Shown here: piece by piece, positions 32,796 through 42,010 of the stretch
Layout of the letters: every line of letters starts with the position of its first letter
Position numbering within the stretch: position 1 is the first letter of the stretch
NCBI GenBank assembly: GCA_025359865.1
Contig: JANYDH010000046.1
Span: forward strand, 1 to 64,000
DNA from: Actinomycetes bacterium
GTDB lineage: Bacteria; Actinomycetota; Acidimicrobiia; Acidimicrobiales; Ilumatobacteraceae
Direction: 5' to 3'
Length of the DNA: 64,000 nt
Program-made: the position numbers and the translations under genes
Notes under the pieces: model-generated
What the model saw: only the letters and a program-made list of their open reading frames with translations
Database searches by the model: none
Told to the model about the DNA's origin: nothing

Positions 32796-33323
32796 ATGAA
32801 CGACGTGACCGAGGTCGCCGTAGTCGAGAGCATCGACACGCTCTTCCGGCTGCACTACAGCCGTCTCGTTCGCGCGCTCACCGTCGTATGCGGCGACCGC
32901 GAACAGGCCGCCGACGCTGTGCAAGAAGCGTTCGTCAAGGCCCACCTCCGGTGGCGGCGCCTTGAACGATACGACGACCCGGTCGGCTGGATCCGACGAG
33001 TGGCCATCAACAGCCTCCACGATCACCATCGCCGCTCGACGCGAAAAGACGCAGCGATCGAGCGACTCAGCCGTACTACTCCGATGTCGGTCGAAGCCGA
33101 TCACCAGGAGCACCCGACCGCAGACGGTGGAGTGATGCAGATGCTGAGCGGGCTTCCGCGCCAACAGCGCCTGTGTCTCGCGTTGTTCTATGTCGACGGA
33201 CTGTCCGTTGCCGAGACCGCCAACACACTGAGGATCAGTGAGGGTGCGGTGAAGTTTCATCTCCATCAAGGCCGCGAACGTCTCCGTGGCCAGCTGTCGA
33301 GCATTCGCGAGGAGCAATCGTGA
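32796..33323 (+). CDS. ECF-type RNA polymerase sigma factor
   Basis: A 175-aa protein. Region 2 (LFRLHYSRLVRALTVVCGD, AADAVQEAFVKAHLRW, YDDPVGWIRRVAINSLHDHH) and region 4 (LSGLPRQQRLCLALFYVDGL, SVAETANTLRISEGAVKFHL) are intact. This is SigE/SigM-like organisation. The start at ATG 32796 lies inside a frame open from 32778. The next gene overlaps by 4 nt (GTGA) and encodes a membrane protein with a short cytoplasmic N-terminus, expected to be its anti-sigma partner. Confidence 0.9.
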   Translation: MNDVTEVAVVESIDTLFRLHYSRLVRALTVVCGDREQAADAVQEAFVKAHLRWRRLERYDDPVGWIRRVAINSLHDHHRRSTRKDAAIERLSRTTPMSVEADHQEHPTADGGVMQMLSGLPRQQRLCLALFYVDGLSVAETANTLRISEGAVKFHLHQGRERLRGQLSSIREEQS

Positions 33324-34306
33324 GCGGGTTCGACGATCTTGAGCGACGGCTGAACGACGCCTCTGGTTTCGACCCCGACGTGTTCGCCGCACACGAACTG
33401 GTGTTGGGCCGCGTCGGCGACATTCGCCGGCGTCGTCGCACGGCGGCCACGACCGGCTTAGCGATGTGTGTGCTGTTGCTCGGTACAGCCTTCGCGATGA
33501 CTATCGCCAACCGCGGCAACGGCAATCTGCGCTCAGCGGCAACGGAGCCAACCGAGGCAACAGCGCTGGTGGGCACCTCCAGCAGCAGCACCTCGCCGAC
33601 CTCCCCCACGACGAGCTCGTCCACGTCGTCCACTACTGAACCGGTCTCGACGACGTCGTCGCCGGCCACATCAGAGGCCACCACCACCAGCACGGCCACC
33701 ACATCGGCTCCCGAAAACGAGACGACAACGCCCACCACGAGCACACGCTCGCCGGTGATCGAACCCAACAACGGCTCACATGTTCCGGCACCTGCCACCA
33801 CCGCAGTGCACCGCCGGCCACCGGCCACGCCGTCACCGGCCACCACCCTGCCGCCCGCCACCGCCGAGCCCGCCACCACGTTGCCCGAGACCACCGAGTC
33901 AACGACCACCGGGCCAACGACCACCGGGCCAACGACCACCGGGCCAACGACCACCGGGCCAACGACCACTGCCGAAGTGCACGACGACGACCAGGCAGGG
34001 TCCGGGACCACCGTTGCGGGCACGTCGACGCCCGGCAACGCGACCACAACCACCGCCGCTACTCCACCTGCTGATCAGGCCGCCACGGTGTTCAGTTCAC
34101 TGCCCGATGGCAACTCGATCACGGTCAAGCTCCAGGCAGGCTCGCTGGTGCTGCTGGTGTCGACTCCGGCTGGTGGCTTTGCCGAGCACGGCGTCGAGAC
34201 GTCCGGCGACCGAGTCAGCGTGCGCTTCGAGGGGCAGTCCTCGGAGGTCACCATCACCGTGCGAATCGTGGGCGGCCACATGTCGCCGCAGTACGAGACG
34301 AACTAG
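33320..34306 (+). CDS. Putative anti-sigma factor with Thr-rich extracellular region
   Basis: A 328-aa protein. A short cytoplasmic part (1-42, ERRLNDASGFDPDVFAAHEL) is followed by one transmembrane helix (about 44-66, LAMCVLLLGTAFAMTIA), then a Ser/Thr/Pro-rich linker (about 75-260, including four TTTGP repeats), and a small beta domain (about 260-328, DGNSITVKLQAGSLVLLVST). The GTG start overlaps the sigma stop. No ZAS zinc motif (HxxxCxxC) is present, so the sigma-binding mode would be unusual. The assignment rests on gene order. The linker may report wall stress. Confidence 0.6.
   Translation: MSGFDDLERRLNDASGFDPDVFAAHELVLGRVGDIRRRRRTAATTGLAMCVLLLGTAFAMTIANRGNGNLRSAATEPTEATALVGTSSSSTSPTSPTTSSSTSSTTEPVSTTSSPATSEATTTSTATTSAPENETTTPTTSTRSPVIEPNNGSHVPAPATTAVHRRPPATPSPATTLPPATAEPATTLPETTESTTTGPTTTGPTTTGPTTTGPTTTAEVHDDDQAGSGTTVAGTSTPGNATTTTAATPPADQAATVFSSLPDGNSITVKLQAGSLVLLVSTPAGGFAEHGVETSGDRVSVRFEGQSSEVTITVRIVGGHMSPQYETN
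33901..33960 (+). repeat. 15-bp tandem repeat (AACGACCACCGGGCC)4
   Basis: Four perfect units encode TTTGP repeats in the anti-sigma-like protein's extracellular linker. In frame, so copy-number change would only alter linker length. Confidence 0.9.
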
Positions 34307-34327
34307 CGACTCGCCGTACTTCCCGTC

Positions 34328-34374
34328 GACCTTTGGCGGTGGGTTGCTGTCAGTGACAGCCCTACGCCAAGGTC
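34328..34374. repeat. Palindromic intergenic repeat, copy 1
   Basis: GACCTTTGGCG and CGCCAAGGTC form an outer stem, and GCTGT and ACAGC an inner stem. The sequence is nearly the same as 54892-54939. It lies between the anti-sigma-like gene and ung. It may act as a terminator or as a REP-like element. Confidence 0.75.
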
Positions 34375-34392
34375 GGATAGTGACGCCAGACT

Positions 34393-35061
34393 GTGGCGGT
34401 GATCACCGACTGGAACCCGGTCCTGAGCGACGAGTTCAGGCAGCCGTACTGGGCCGGTTTGCAGCACTTCATCGCCGACCAGCGGGCGAAGTTCGAGGTG
34501 TTTCCGCCTCACGATGAGGTGTTCGCGGCGCTACACCTCACCCCATTCGCGTCGACACGTGTGGTGATCCTCGGCCAAGACCCGTACCACGGGCCCGGCC
34601 AAGCACACGGGTTGTGCTTTTCGGTTCGGCGCGGGGTACGCGTTCCGCCCTCACTCACCAACGTCTTCGCCGAACTCGGCAACGATCTCGGTATCACACC
34701 ACCAAAACATGGCAACCTCGAGGCGTGGGCCCGTCAAGGCGTGTTGTTACTGAACACCTGCCTCACCGTGCGCTCTGGTGCAGCGGGCTCCCACCACGGC
34801 CAAGGGTGGGAGTTGTTCACCGATCAGGTGATCCGAGCGGTGAACGCCAAACTCCATCGGGTCGTGTTCATCCTGTGGGGTGCGGCTGCGCGGCGAAAAA
34901 AGGCGTTGCTCGACCTCGACCGTCATGTGGTGATCGAGTCTGCGCACCCATCACCGTTGAGTGCCCATCAAGGATTTCTCGGCAGTCGGCCGTTCAGCCG
35001 AACCAATGATGCACTCGTCGCAGCCGGGTTGACGCCCATCGACTGGCGTCTTCCCGGCTGA
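34393..35061 (+). CDS. ung: Uracil-DNA glycosylase, family 1
   Basis: A 222-aa protein of normal length. Motif A is GQDPYHGPGQAHGLCFS (Asp63 and Tyr65 at 61-66), with catalytic and binding loops NTCLTVRSGAAGSHHGQGW and HPSPLSAHQGF (His185). It removes uracil from DNA in base-excision repair. The start is GTG 34393; the palindromic repeat lies just upstream. It is convergent with the next gene (28 bp). Confidence 0.95.
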   Translation: MAVITDWNPVLSDEFRQPYWAGLQHFIADQRAKFEVFPPHDEVFAALHLTPFASTRVVILGQDPYHGPGQAHGLCFSVRRGVRVPPSLTNVFAELGNDLGITPPKHGNLEAWARQGVLLLNTCLTVRSGAAGSHHGQGWELFTDQVIRAVNAKLHRVVFILWGAAARRKKALLDLDRHVVIESAHPSPLSAHQGFLGSRPFSRTNDALVAAGLTPIDWRLPG

Positions 35062-35089
35062 GTTCGAGTCGTGCCGGAACAGAGCCGGT

Positions 35090-36940
35090 TCAGCCAGCCG
35101 GGCTGGGATAGTCGCCTGGTTCTTCGCCAGGCGGCGGGGTGAGATAGATGTCGACGGCGCCGTTCGGATCGAAGGCTTTATCCACGGTGGGCCATTCGCC
35201 GGGCAGGTAGCACTTGCCGCCATCGACGTACTCGTACATGCCGGTGCCGTCGCGACGGATCTCGTCGGCACCGGTAGCGGTCGGGTTCCACCAGAACGCG
35301 GTGGCATCGTCAACACCTTGATAGTCAGGCTCTGGCCAGAGGCCCTTGTCGCCGTACGACAGGTACGGCTGGCTGATCGCGGCCTTCGTACCATCAGCGG
35401 CGAACAGCGCGTCGCGAAACGTCTCCGGCGTAAGGACCGGGCCGACACCTTGCAGCACCGCGAACAACAACGCCGGGTTCGGTGCGATCACGCCGATGGT
35501 GTCCTTGGCGGGCGGCGGCGTTCCGTTGAACCACTGATACAGCGCGTACGCGCCGACCTTCTGCGGGTCGGTACGAGCAGGCAGCTGGGTGACACCGAAC
35601 GCATGCTTCCATTGATCCTGGTCGTACGTGCGGGCAAAGGCGGTCACATCCACCAGAACGCTGGCCGCAACGACCCATTCCGGGAAGTACTCCTGTGCGG
35701 TGGCCTCCTTCGTGAAGTCCCGCGGCGCCACCGGATCGCCGCTGAAAATGATCGTGGTGATTCCGTCGGCCTTCATCTTCGAGATCACCTGCGACGCAGT
35801 GGCCTGGATGGTTGCCGGGTCGAGGGCATACGCCACAACGTCGGCGAGTGGCGTTCCGGCCGCCTCCATCTCCGACGCGAAGTGATCGGCCAGATCCTTG
35901 GAAGCACCGCTACTTTCGAGGTACAGCAAGCCAAACTTGCGCGGCGAGTTCACAAACGCATCTCCGGCGTGGATTGCGTTCTTGCCGGCGAGCTGCTTGG
36001 TGATGAACTCGATCACGTGCGCCTGCTTCTGCAGGGCGCTTCCGTCGAGGCCCCAGACGTAGGGATCGCGTTCCTGGTAGAACGCCGGCGGCTGGCCCGG
36101 CGTGCAGCCGATGCACATGATCTTGCGGGCCGCCAGTTCGTCGGCGAACGCACTCGTGAGCGCCGGGCCACCCAGCACCACGAACGGTTTGAACTCTTCG
36201 GCAATGCGGGCCGCATCGGCGCGGGCTGCTACTTCGTCGGTCGTGATCCCGGTTCCTTCGAACGTGATCAGCTTGATCTTGCGACCATAGAGCTCGTAGT
36301 AGGTCTCGTAGTAGCGGACGATGTTCTTCATCGTCTCGGCCCCCTGGGCGTTGGTGTCTTCCACCTTGATCGCGTCGGTGACGTAGGCGATGATCGGGTC
36401 GTTCGCAATGCCCTGGTACTGCACCACGGTGATCTCGTCACCGGTGACACCGGGGGTAGTCGCCCCGCCGTTGTCTCCTTGGAACGGGGCGTAGCACTCG
36501 GACGCGAAGAAGTCGGGCACAGCGATGAAGCCCTTTGCCACGTCGCATCGCGAGCCCCAGTCGATCTGGCCGTCGAGGCCGGCCTTGACGGCCTGCGAGT
36601 AGCTCATCGGGAACGTGATCTCCGCTGGGGCTTCGGTGCCGGGAACCTCGGTCGCCAGCACGTCGGTGCCTGCGGCCGAACCCGAGTCCGGGGTCGTTGC
36701 TGCGACCGTCGTCGCAGCAGCCGCTGTTGTGGCCGGCGCAGCTGTGGTGGGCACTGCCGTGGCCACGGTCGCAGGCACAGTCGACGGGGCTGACGTCGCG
36801 TCGTCGCCGCGTGTGGCGAGGATGACGCCGCCGCCGATCGCAACTACGGCAACGACACCGATGATCGGCCCCCACCGCTTCAGCTGACGATTGCCGGAGC
36901 CCCCGCTGCCGGATCCGGCGCTTCCCTGTGCTGGTTGCAT
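35090..36940 (-). CDS. Membrane-anchored LivK-type ABC substrate-binding protein
   Basis: A 616-aa protein; typical LivK is about 370-400 aa. A cytoplasmic Gly/Ser-rich N-terminus precedes a transmembrane anchor (RWGPIIGVVAVVAIGGGVIL), then an Ala/Thr/Pro linker (about 50-110). A type-I periplasmic-binding domain follows: TGDEITVVQYQG, YELYGRKIKLITFEGTG, FVVLGGPALTSAFADEL, FGLLYLESSGAS, ITTIIFSGDPVAP. The start at 36940 has a GGGGG-containing ribosome site; the longer frame to 37030 does not. It probably works with the two following fusion genes as an amino-acid or amide importer. The uncleaved anchor replaces a lipid or signal peptide. Confidence 0.82.
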   Translation of the reverse strand: MQPAQGSAGSGSGGSGNRQLKRWGPIIGVVAVVAIGGGVILATRGDDATSAPSTVPATVATAVPTTAAPATTAAAATTVAATTPDSGSAAGTDVLATEVPGTEAPAEITFPMSYSQAVKAGLDGQIDWGSRCDVAKGFIAVPDFFASECYAPFQGDNGGATTPGVTGDEITVVQYQGIANDPIIAYVTDAIKVEDTNAQGAETMKNIVRYYETYYELYGRKIKLITFEGTGITTDEVAARADAARIAEEFKPFVVLGGPALTSAFADELAARKIMCIGCTPGQPPAFYQERDPYVWGLDGSALQKQAHVIEFITKQLAGKNAIHAGDAFVNSPRKFGLLYLESSGASKDLADHFASEMEAAGTPLADVVAYALDPATIQATASQVISKMKADGITTIIFSGDPVAPRDFTKEATAQEYFPEWVVAASVLVDVTAFARTYDQDQWKHAFGVTQLPARTDPQKVGAYALYQWFNGTPPPAKDTIGVIAPNPALLFAVLQGVGPVLTPETFRDALFAADGTKAAISQPYLSYGDKGLWPEPDYQGVDDATAFWWNPTATGADEIRRDGTGMYEYVDGGKCYLPGEWPTVDKAFDPNGAVDIYLTPPPGEEPGDYPSPAG

Positions 36941-36965
36941 GCCTGTCCCCCTCTGTCGTTTGTTC

Positions 36966-39929
36966 TCATGTTGCTGTGGATGGTGATGTTGATGTGGTTC
37001 CGGTTCCGCTGCGGGCCACTGCGCTGGCATCGGTACCGAGATAGCTCTGCACGACGTCGGGGTGCAGGAGCACCTCGGACGGGCGGCCAGTGGTGACGAT
37101 GCGGCCCTGATCGAGCGCGATGAGGCGGTCGGAAATGGTGGAGATCAGCGGCATATCGTGTTCGATCACCACGAGCGCGGCACCCATCTCGTCGCGCAGT
37201 CGCAGTAGCACCGGCGACAATGCCTCGACCTCGCGCTGGGCGATGCCACTCGATGGTTCATCCAACAAGATCACGGTGGGGCGATGGGCGACCTGGCATG
37301 CGAGATCGACGATCCGGCGGGTACCCGTGGACAGTTCGCGAATGAACGAGTTGCGGTAGTCACCGAGGTTCATCAGTTCGATCAGTTCGTCGACACGGAG
37401 CCGTGAGCGCTCCTCGTCGTCGAACACCATCGGCAGCCGCAGTGCGGCCGCCAGGGCGCTTCGGCTATGCACCCATCGTTCGAGTGACACCGCCAACGTC
37501 TCGGCGACAGTCATGTCGGGAAACAACCGCGCGTCTTGGAAGCTGCGGCCAAGGCCAGCCGAGGCGCGTCCCGAGGGGCCGAGCCCGGTGATGTCGTCGC
37601 CGCCGAGCGATACATGGCCTGACGCGAGCGGAGTGAACCCGCTGATGAGATCGAACATCGTTGTCTTGCCAGCCCCATTAGGCCCGATGACACCGACGAT
37701 CTCCCGTGCCGCCACCTCGAACGTGACGCGGTCGACCGCCTGGATCCCACCGAACGAGCAACTCAGCTCTGCGACGGCCAACGCCGCCGGACCGGAACTG
37801 TCGACTGCAACCCGCGCACCATCGTGTTGCCGTCCGACAGAAGCATCGGACAGGAACACCGAGCGGAGGAGGTCGGGCCTCGCGAGCAGTTCGGCTGTCG
37901 GCCCGCTGAAACGGATTCGGCCACGCTCCATGAAGTAGGCGCGCTCTGCCAAGGTGAGCGCAACGTTGACGCTCTGTTCGACAAGGATCACCGCAACGCC
38001 GTCGGCAGCGAGTCGGCGCACGATCGGTAGCAATTGCCCGACGATCACGGGAGCAAGACCAAGTGAAAGCTCATCGATCAGCAACACCTTGGGGCGGGCG
38101 ACGAACGCCATACCGAGCGCGAGCATCTGCTGTTGCCCACCCGACAGATCGGCCGCCGACGCGGTGCGGCGCTGGTCGAGAACGGGGAACATCTCGTACA
38201 CCTCGGCCGTTGCGGCAGCCACCGTTGCCGGATCGCGGCGACGGGTCCACCCGGCAAGCTGCAGGTTCTCCTCGACCGTCAGCGACCCGAACACTCCCTG
38301 CCCACCGGGCATCTGGCTGATGCCCAGACCTGCGATCTCGTCGGGTGGCGCATGAGTGACATCTCGGCCATCCAAGATGACCGCACCCCGATCGGCTTCG
38401 ACAATGCCGCTGATCACCTTCAACAGCGTGCTCTTGCCGGCACCGTTGGTGCCTAGCAGGGCGACGATCTCGCCCTCCTTCACGTCGATGTCCACCTCGA
38501 ACAACACCTGCCGCTGGTCGTACCCAGCGTTCACGGCCCGCACCAACAACAGATCGGCGAGTCCCTGACGCCGCTGGTAGAGCGCCTCGCTGCGTGCCGC
38601 CTGAGCGCGCCAGACCTGGCCGACGTCGGCATCGATGACGTCACCGACAGATCCCAAGATGACCGCACCGATCACGAACAGCGGTACAAGTACGAGCATG
38701 CCGACCCTGATCCCGAGATGGCTCGAGATCCAGCCGATGACGGGCAGGATCAGCAGGCCTGGGATCACCCACAGCGACGCGACCGAAAATCCTGTTGCCC
38801 GAGCACGCGCCGGGATGGCGAGCGACAGCGACACCAAAATGCTCGGACCGATGATGGCAAGAGCCGCTGAGATGAAGCAGTTCATCGCAACCGCCACCAC
38901 CACGTTCGGCGCCAGTGCAAAGCCGACCGAGAGCACCGACGTGCCAGCCGCCACCTTGGCGCCGAACCGGATGACGCCGCGCATGTTGCCGGCGTAACGT
39001 TTGGTGACGATTCGTACACCCACGACGAGACCGAGCAGTTGGAACGGCTCCGCTATTGCAGCGGCGATACCACGGGCTCGTTCGTCGAGATGGAACTCTT
39101 GCTCGTACATCAAGGCGGCGAGAGTGACGAACCCGATGAGCGACGTGGCGAGGAACGGCAGGCTCCACCACAGGCGCTTCAAGCTCTCGACCTTGTGCAC
39201 TGTGCGCCAACTCTCGGCAAACGACGGAACGGTCTCTTCGGTGTTGATCACGTCGTCGGTAGCGCCGGTTGCCTTGCGCTCCCATCGGCCACGGATCGGT
39301 TCTCTCAGCCGCAATGCCATCACCGCAAACACCACCGTCGGGATGACGAACACCACGAACGGCACCCGCCACGTAAACGCGTATGCCAGAAGGCCGGCCG
39401 TCAACGGTCCGATGAACGAACCCACCGCATTCGCGGCGCGATGCGTGCTGTACACCTTGGCTCGCGCCTCGATCGGGTAGTAGTCGGCAAGGAGCGAGTT
39501 GTGGGTCGGGTCGATCACTGCCTTACCGAGCGAGCTTCCGCTACGCGCAATCGCCAACACCACGAGACCGGTGGCGAGACCGGTCATCCCGCTGAACACA
39601 CCCCACATCAATGCACCGACGATGGCGAGTGGCACTCGCTTTGAGCGGTCGGCATACTGCGCGATCGGAACCTGCAACGCGAGCGCACCCAACGAGACGA
39701 GCGCCACGAATCCGAGCACCTTGGTGTTGTCGAGGTGAAACTCATCACGAATGTTCGGGAGCAGGATGCCGAATGCAGTGCGATCGAGTTCGTCGACCGC
39801 GTTGAGCCCGAACAGCACGATCAACGGATACGGCGATTCCCCCCCGCACAGGTTGCGTAGCCAGGTCATCGGATGCGTCATGCCGTACCCGAACGCTCGT
39901 GCGCCGCTTCGAAAACTGCCGCTGCTCAT
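36966..39929 (-). CDS. MFS-LivF-LivG triple fusion
   Basis: A 987-aa protein. Residues 1-430 are an MFS-type 12-helix region (FGLNAVDELDRTAFGILLPN, ADRSKRVPLAIVGALMWG, THRAANAVGSFIGPLTAG). Residues about 455-690 form a LivF-type ATPase (LLGTNGAGKSTLLKVISG, ADLSGGQQQMLALGMAF, VLLIDELSLGLAP). Residues about 715-960 form a LivG-type ATPase (VIGPNGAGKTTMFDLISGF, LGRSFQDARLFPDMTVAE, LSTGTRRIVDLACQ, VILLDEPSSGIA). Signature LSTGTRR in the second ATPase is LivG-typical. It overlaps the LivHM gene by 4 nt. The MFS part may be a transporter or a membrane anchor; its role with an importer is unexplained. Confidence 0.9.
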   Translation of the reverse strand: MSSGSFRSGARAFGYGMTHPMTWLRNLCGGESPYPLIVLFGLNAVDELDRTAFGILLPNIRDEFHLDNTKVLGFVALVSLGALALQVPIAQYADRSKRVPLAIVGALMWGVFSGMTGLATGLVVLAIARSGSSLGKAVIDPTHNSLLADYYPIEARAKVYSTHRAANAVGSFIGPLTAGLLAYAFTWRVPFVVFVIPTVVFAVMALRLREPIRGRWERKATGATDDVINTEETVPSFAESWRTVHKVESLKRLWWSLPFLATSLIGFVTLAALMYEQEFHLDERARGIAAAIAEPFQLLGLVVGVRIVTKRYAGNMRGVIRFGAKVAAGTSVLSVGFALAPNVVVAVAMNCFISAALAIIGPSILVSLSLAIPARARATGFSVASLWVIPGLLILPVIGWISSHLGIRVGMLVLVPLFVIGAVILGSVGDVIDADVGQVWRAQAARSEALYQRRQGLADLLLVRAVNAGYDQRQVLFEVDIDVKEGEIVALLGTNGAGKSTLLKVISGIVEADRGAVILDGRDVTHAPPDEIAGLGISQMPGGQGVFGSLTVEENLQLAGWTRRRDPATVAAATAEVYEMFPVLDQRRTASAADLSGGQQQMLALGMAFVARPKVLLIDELSLGLAPVIVGQLLPIVRRLAADGVAVILVEQSVNVALTLAERAYFMERGRIRFSGPTAELLARPDLLRSVFLSDASVGRQHDGARVAVDSSGPAALAVAELSCSFGGIQAVDRVTFEVAAREIVGVIGPNGAGKTTMFDLISGFTPLASGHVSLGGDDITGLGPSGRASAGLGRSFQDARLFPDMTVAETLAVSLERWVHSRSALAAALRLPMVFDDEERSRLRVDELIELMNLGDYRNSFIRELSTGTRRIVDLACQVAHRPTVILLDEPSSGIAQREVEALSPVLLRLRDEMGAALVVIEHDMPLISTISDRLIALDQGRIVTTGRPSEVLLHPDVVQSYLGTDASAVARSGTGTTSTSPSTAT

Positions 39930-41974
39930 ACCGGTTCGGCAACACTGGTGCGGGTGACGAGTTTCACGACGATGTCACGCAGACGGACCCACAGGCTGCC
40001 AAGGCCACCCGGCAACACGAGGAGCACGAGGAGCACGCCCACGCCAGACGACAGGATCTGCCACTCCGGTGCAGTGATGAACCACCGCGTGCCGCGTAGG
40101 TACAACGCCCCGAGCAACGCGCCGCCGAGTGAGCCGAGGCCGCCGATGACCGCCGCCGTGAACACCTGGAAGCTTTCTCCGGTGCCGTAGCTGGCAACGA
40201 CGAAGGACTGGTTGAGGTGCGCATAGAGCGCGCCGCCGATTCCGGCGATCACACCGGAGATGACGAATGCGGTCAGTTTGGCCCGCACGGCCGGAACCGC
40301 AAAACTCTGCGCTGCTCGCTCGTTTTCACGCAACGCCACGATCACTCGGCCAGTGCGTGAGCGGCGGATGCCGCGTACCGCAAGGAAGATCAGCGCGAGC
40401 ACGACCACCGAGTAGGCGTAGTACCGGGTCGGTGTGCTGACGTTAATCCGACCGAACAGCGGCAATCTGGGGAAACGACTCTCACCTTTCGGGAACCAGC
40501 CGAAGAACCGGTCGTTCAACAGCCATGTACTGACAGCGAGCCCGAACGCAAACGTGGTGACCGCCAGATACAGACCACGAAGCCGCAGCGCTGGAATACC
40601 AACCGCGAATGCCGCGACACCGCCTGCGAGGCCGCCGATCAGCAGCGTGAGTGTGAGATCGACGTTCCACCGTGTCGTACACGTGGCGCTCACCGCCGCG
40701 CCGATAGCGACGATGCCCATCTGGCCGAGAGAGATCTGACCGGCCCATCCCGTGAGGACGACCAGCGACATCCCGATGATCGCAAAGGCGATCACTGCGG
40801 AAGCCTTGAGCACATAGTCCACCGGCAGCAGCACGGGGAACAGCACCACGCCCATTGCCGCTGCAGCGAGCAGCGTCCACCGGATGGTGCTGACCCACGG
40901 GTTGGCGGCCACGTCAGCAGCGAGCGGTCGCACCTCTTCTGCCCCACGCCAACTCGACGTGGCGTCGTTGTCCCGTCGGCTCGTACTCGACCGCTGCACG
41001 AGGAGCACGACGAACATCACCGCTGCCATGATCGGGTACGCAAGGAACGGCGACTGGGAGTTCCATTGCACCCCAGCCTCGAGCAGGCTGAGCGCGATGG
41101 CCATCGCGATCACCGTGGGCAACCGCTCGAGTCGGGCGATCACGAGAGCGGCCAGCGCAAGCAACAGCGTGGGCAGCGCAACCGCAAACCCGAGCGGCAC
41201 TCCGGTGATGCCGCTCTTCAGGAACAACGCGAGAAACGCAAGCACGGTCGCCAGCGTCCAGACGACGGTGTTGATCCGAGCGACGGGAATGCCGAGCATG
41301 GCGGCGCGGTCGGTGCGTTCGGCACTTGCCCGCACCGCCAGGCCGAGCCGGCTGCGGGTGAGGAACCAGGCGACGGCCAGCATGGACAGCGGCGCCACGA
41401 TGAGAGCGATCAGGTCGTTCGCGTTGAGGATGAAGGTACCGATCGTGAGCTTCCAGTCGAGCGGAGGCTTGATCCGCTCGCTTGCAAGGTTGTGCCCCCA
41501 CCACCGGGGCACCAAGATGCCGAGCACCACCATCAGTTGGGTGATGCCCAATGTGGCAACGGTGAGCACCAATCGTGGTGCATTGCGGAAGCGACGCACG
41601 ATGGCCATTTCCACCACGACGCCGAGCACGAGTGCAGCGACGAGGCCAGCACCGAGGCCGAGCACGTACGGCCATCCCGAAAACAGGATCAATGCTGCGG
41701 CGAATGCCGACGGCACCGCGCCAAGGTCGGCCTGTGCGAAGTTGACCACCCGGTTGGCCCGGTAAATCAGTGCCATCCCCATCGCCAACATCGCGTTGAG
41801 CAGCCCGAGCACACAACTGCGCACCCAGTTGCCGAGCGGCATCGGAAAAAAGATGAGCTGGATCGCGAGTACCAAAACCACAGACGCGACAGCAACGGCA
41901 CGCAGACGATCCGAGTTGCCGAGCACCCCCAAGCGCCGCACCGGGCGAACCGTAGCCGGTTTCGCCGCCCACAC
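39926..41974 (-). CDS. LivH-LivM permease fusion
   Basis: A 682-aa protein. Residues about 25-315 are LivH-type (LGLLNAMLAMGMALIYRANRVVNFAQAD), and about 380-660 LivM-type (IIGMSLVVLTGWAGQISLGQMG, VIVALRENERAAQSFAVPA, GVIAGIGGALYAHLNQ, AAVIGGLGSLGGALLGALYL). Fusion supplies both permease halves in one chain. The start is GTG 41974. The stop overlaps the ATG of the MFS-LivFG gene (ATGA). With the LivK-like gene it gives a complete importer. Confidence 0.9.
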   Translation of the reverse strand: MWAAKPATVRPVRRLGVLGNSDRLRAVAVASVVLVLAIQLIFFPMPLGNWVRSCVLGLLNAMLAMGMALIYRANRVVNFAQADLGAVPSAFAAALILFSGWPYVLGLGAGLVAALVLGVVVEMAIVRRFRNAPRLVLTVATLGITQLMVVLGILVPRWWGHNLASERIKPPLDWKLTIGTFILNANDLIALIVAPLSMLAVAWFLTRSRLGLAVRASAERTDRAAMLGIPVARINTVVWTLATVLAFLALFLKSGITGVPLGFAVALPTLLLALAALVIARLERLPTVIAMAIALSLLEAGVQWNSQSPFLAYPIMAAVMFVVLLVQRSSTSRRDNDATSSWRGAEEVRPLAADVAANPWVSTIRWTLLAAAAMGVVLFPVLLPVDYVLKASAVIAFAIIGMSLVVLTGWAGQISLGQMGIVAIGAAVSATCTTRWNVDLTLTLLIGGLAGGVAAFAVGIPALRLRGLYLAVTTFAFGLAVSTWLLNDRFFGWFPKGESRFPRLPLFGRINVSTPTRYYAYSVVVLALIFLAVRGIRRSRTGRVIVALRENERAAQSFAVPAVRAKLTAFVISGVIAGIGGALYAHLNQSFVVASYGTGESFQVFTAAVIGGLGSLGGALLGALYLRGTRWFITAPEWQILSSGVGVLLVLLVLPGGLGSLWVRLRDIVVKLVTRTSVAEPV

Positions 41975-42010
41975 CCTGACCGGATGGGAGAAGCCTCGAG
42001 TTGTGGTTGG

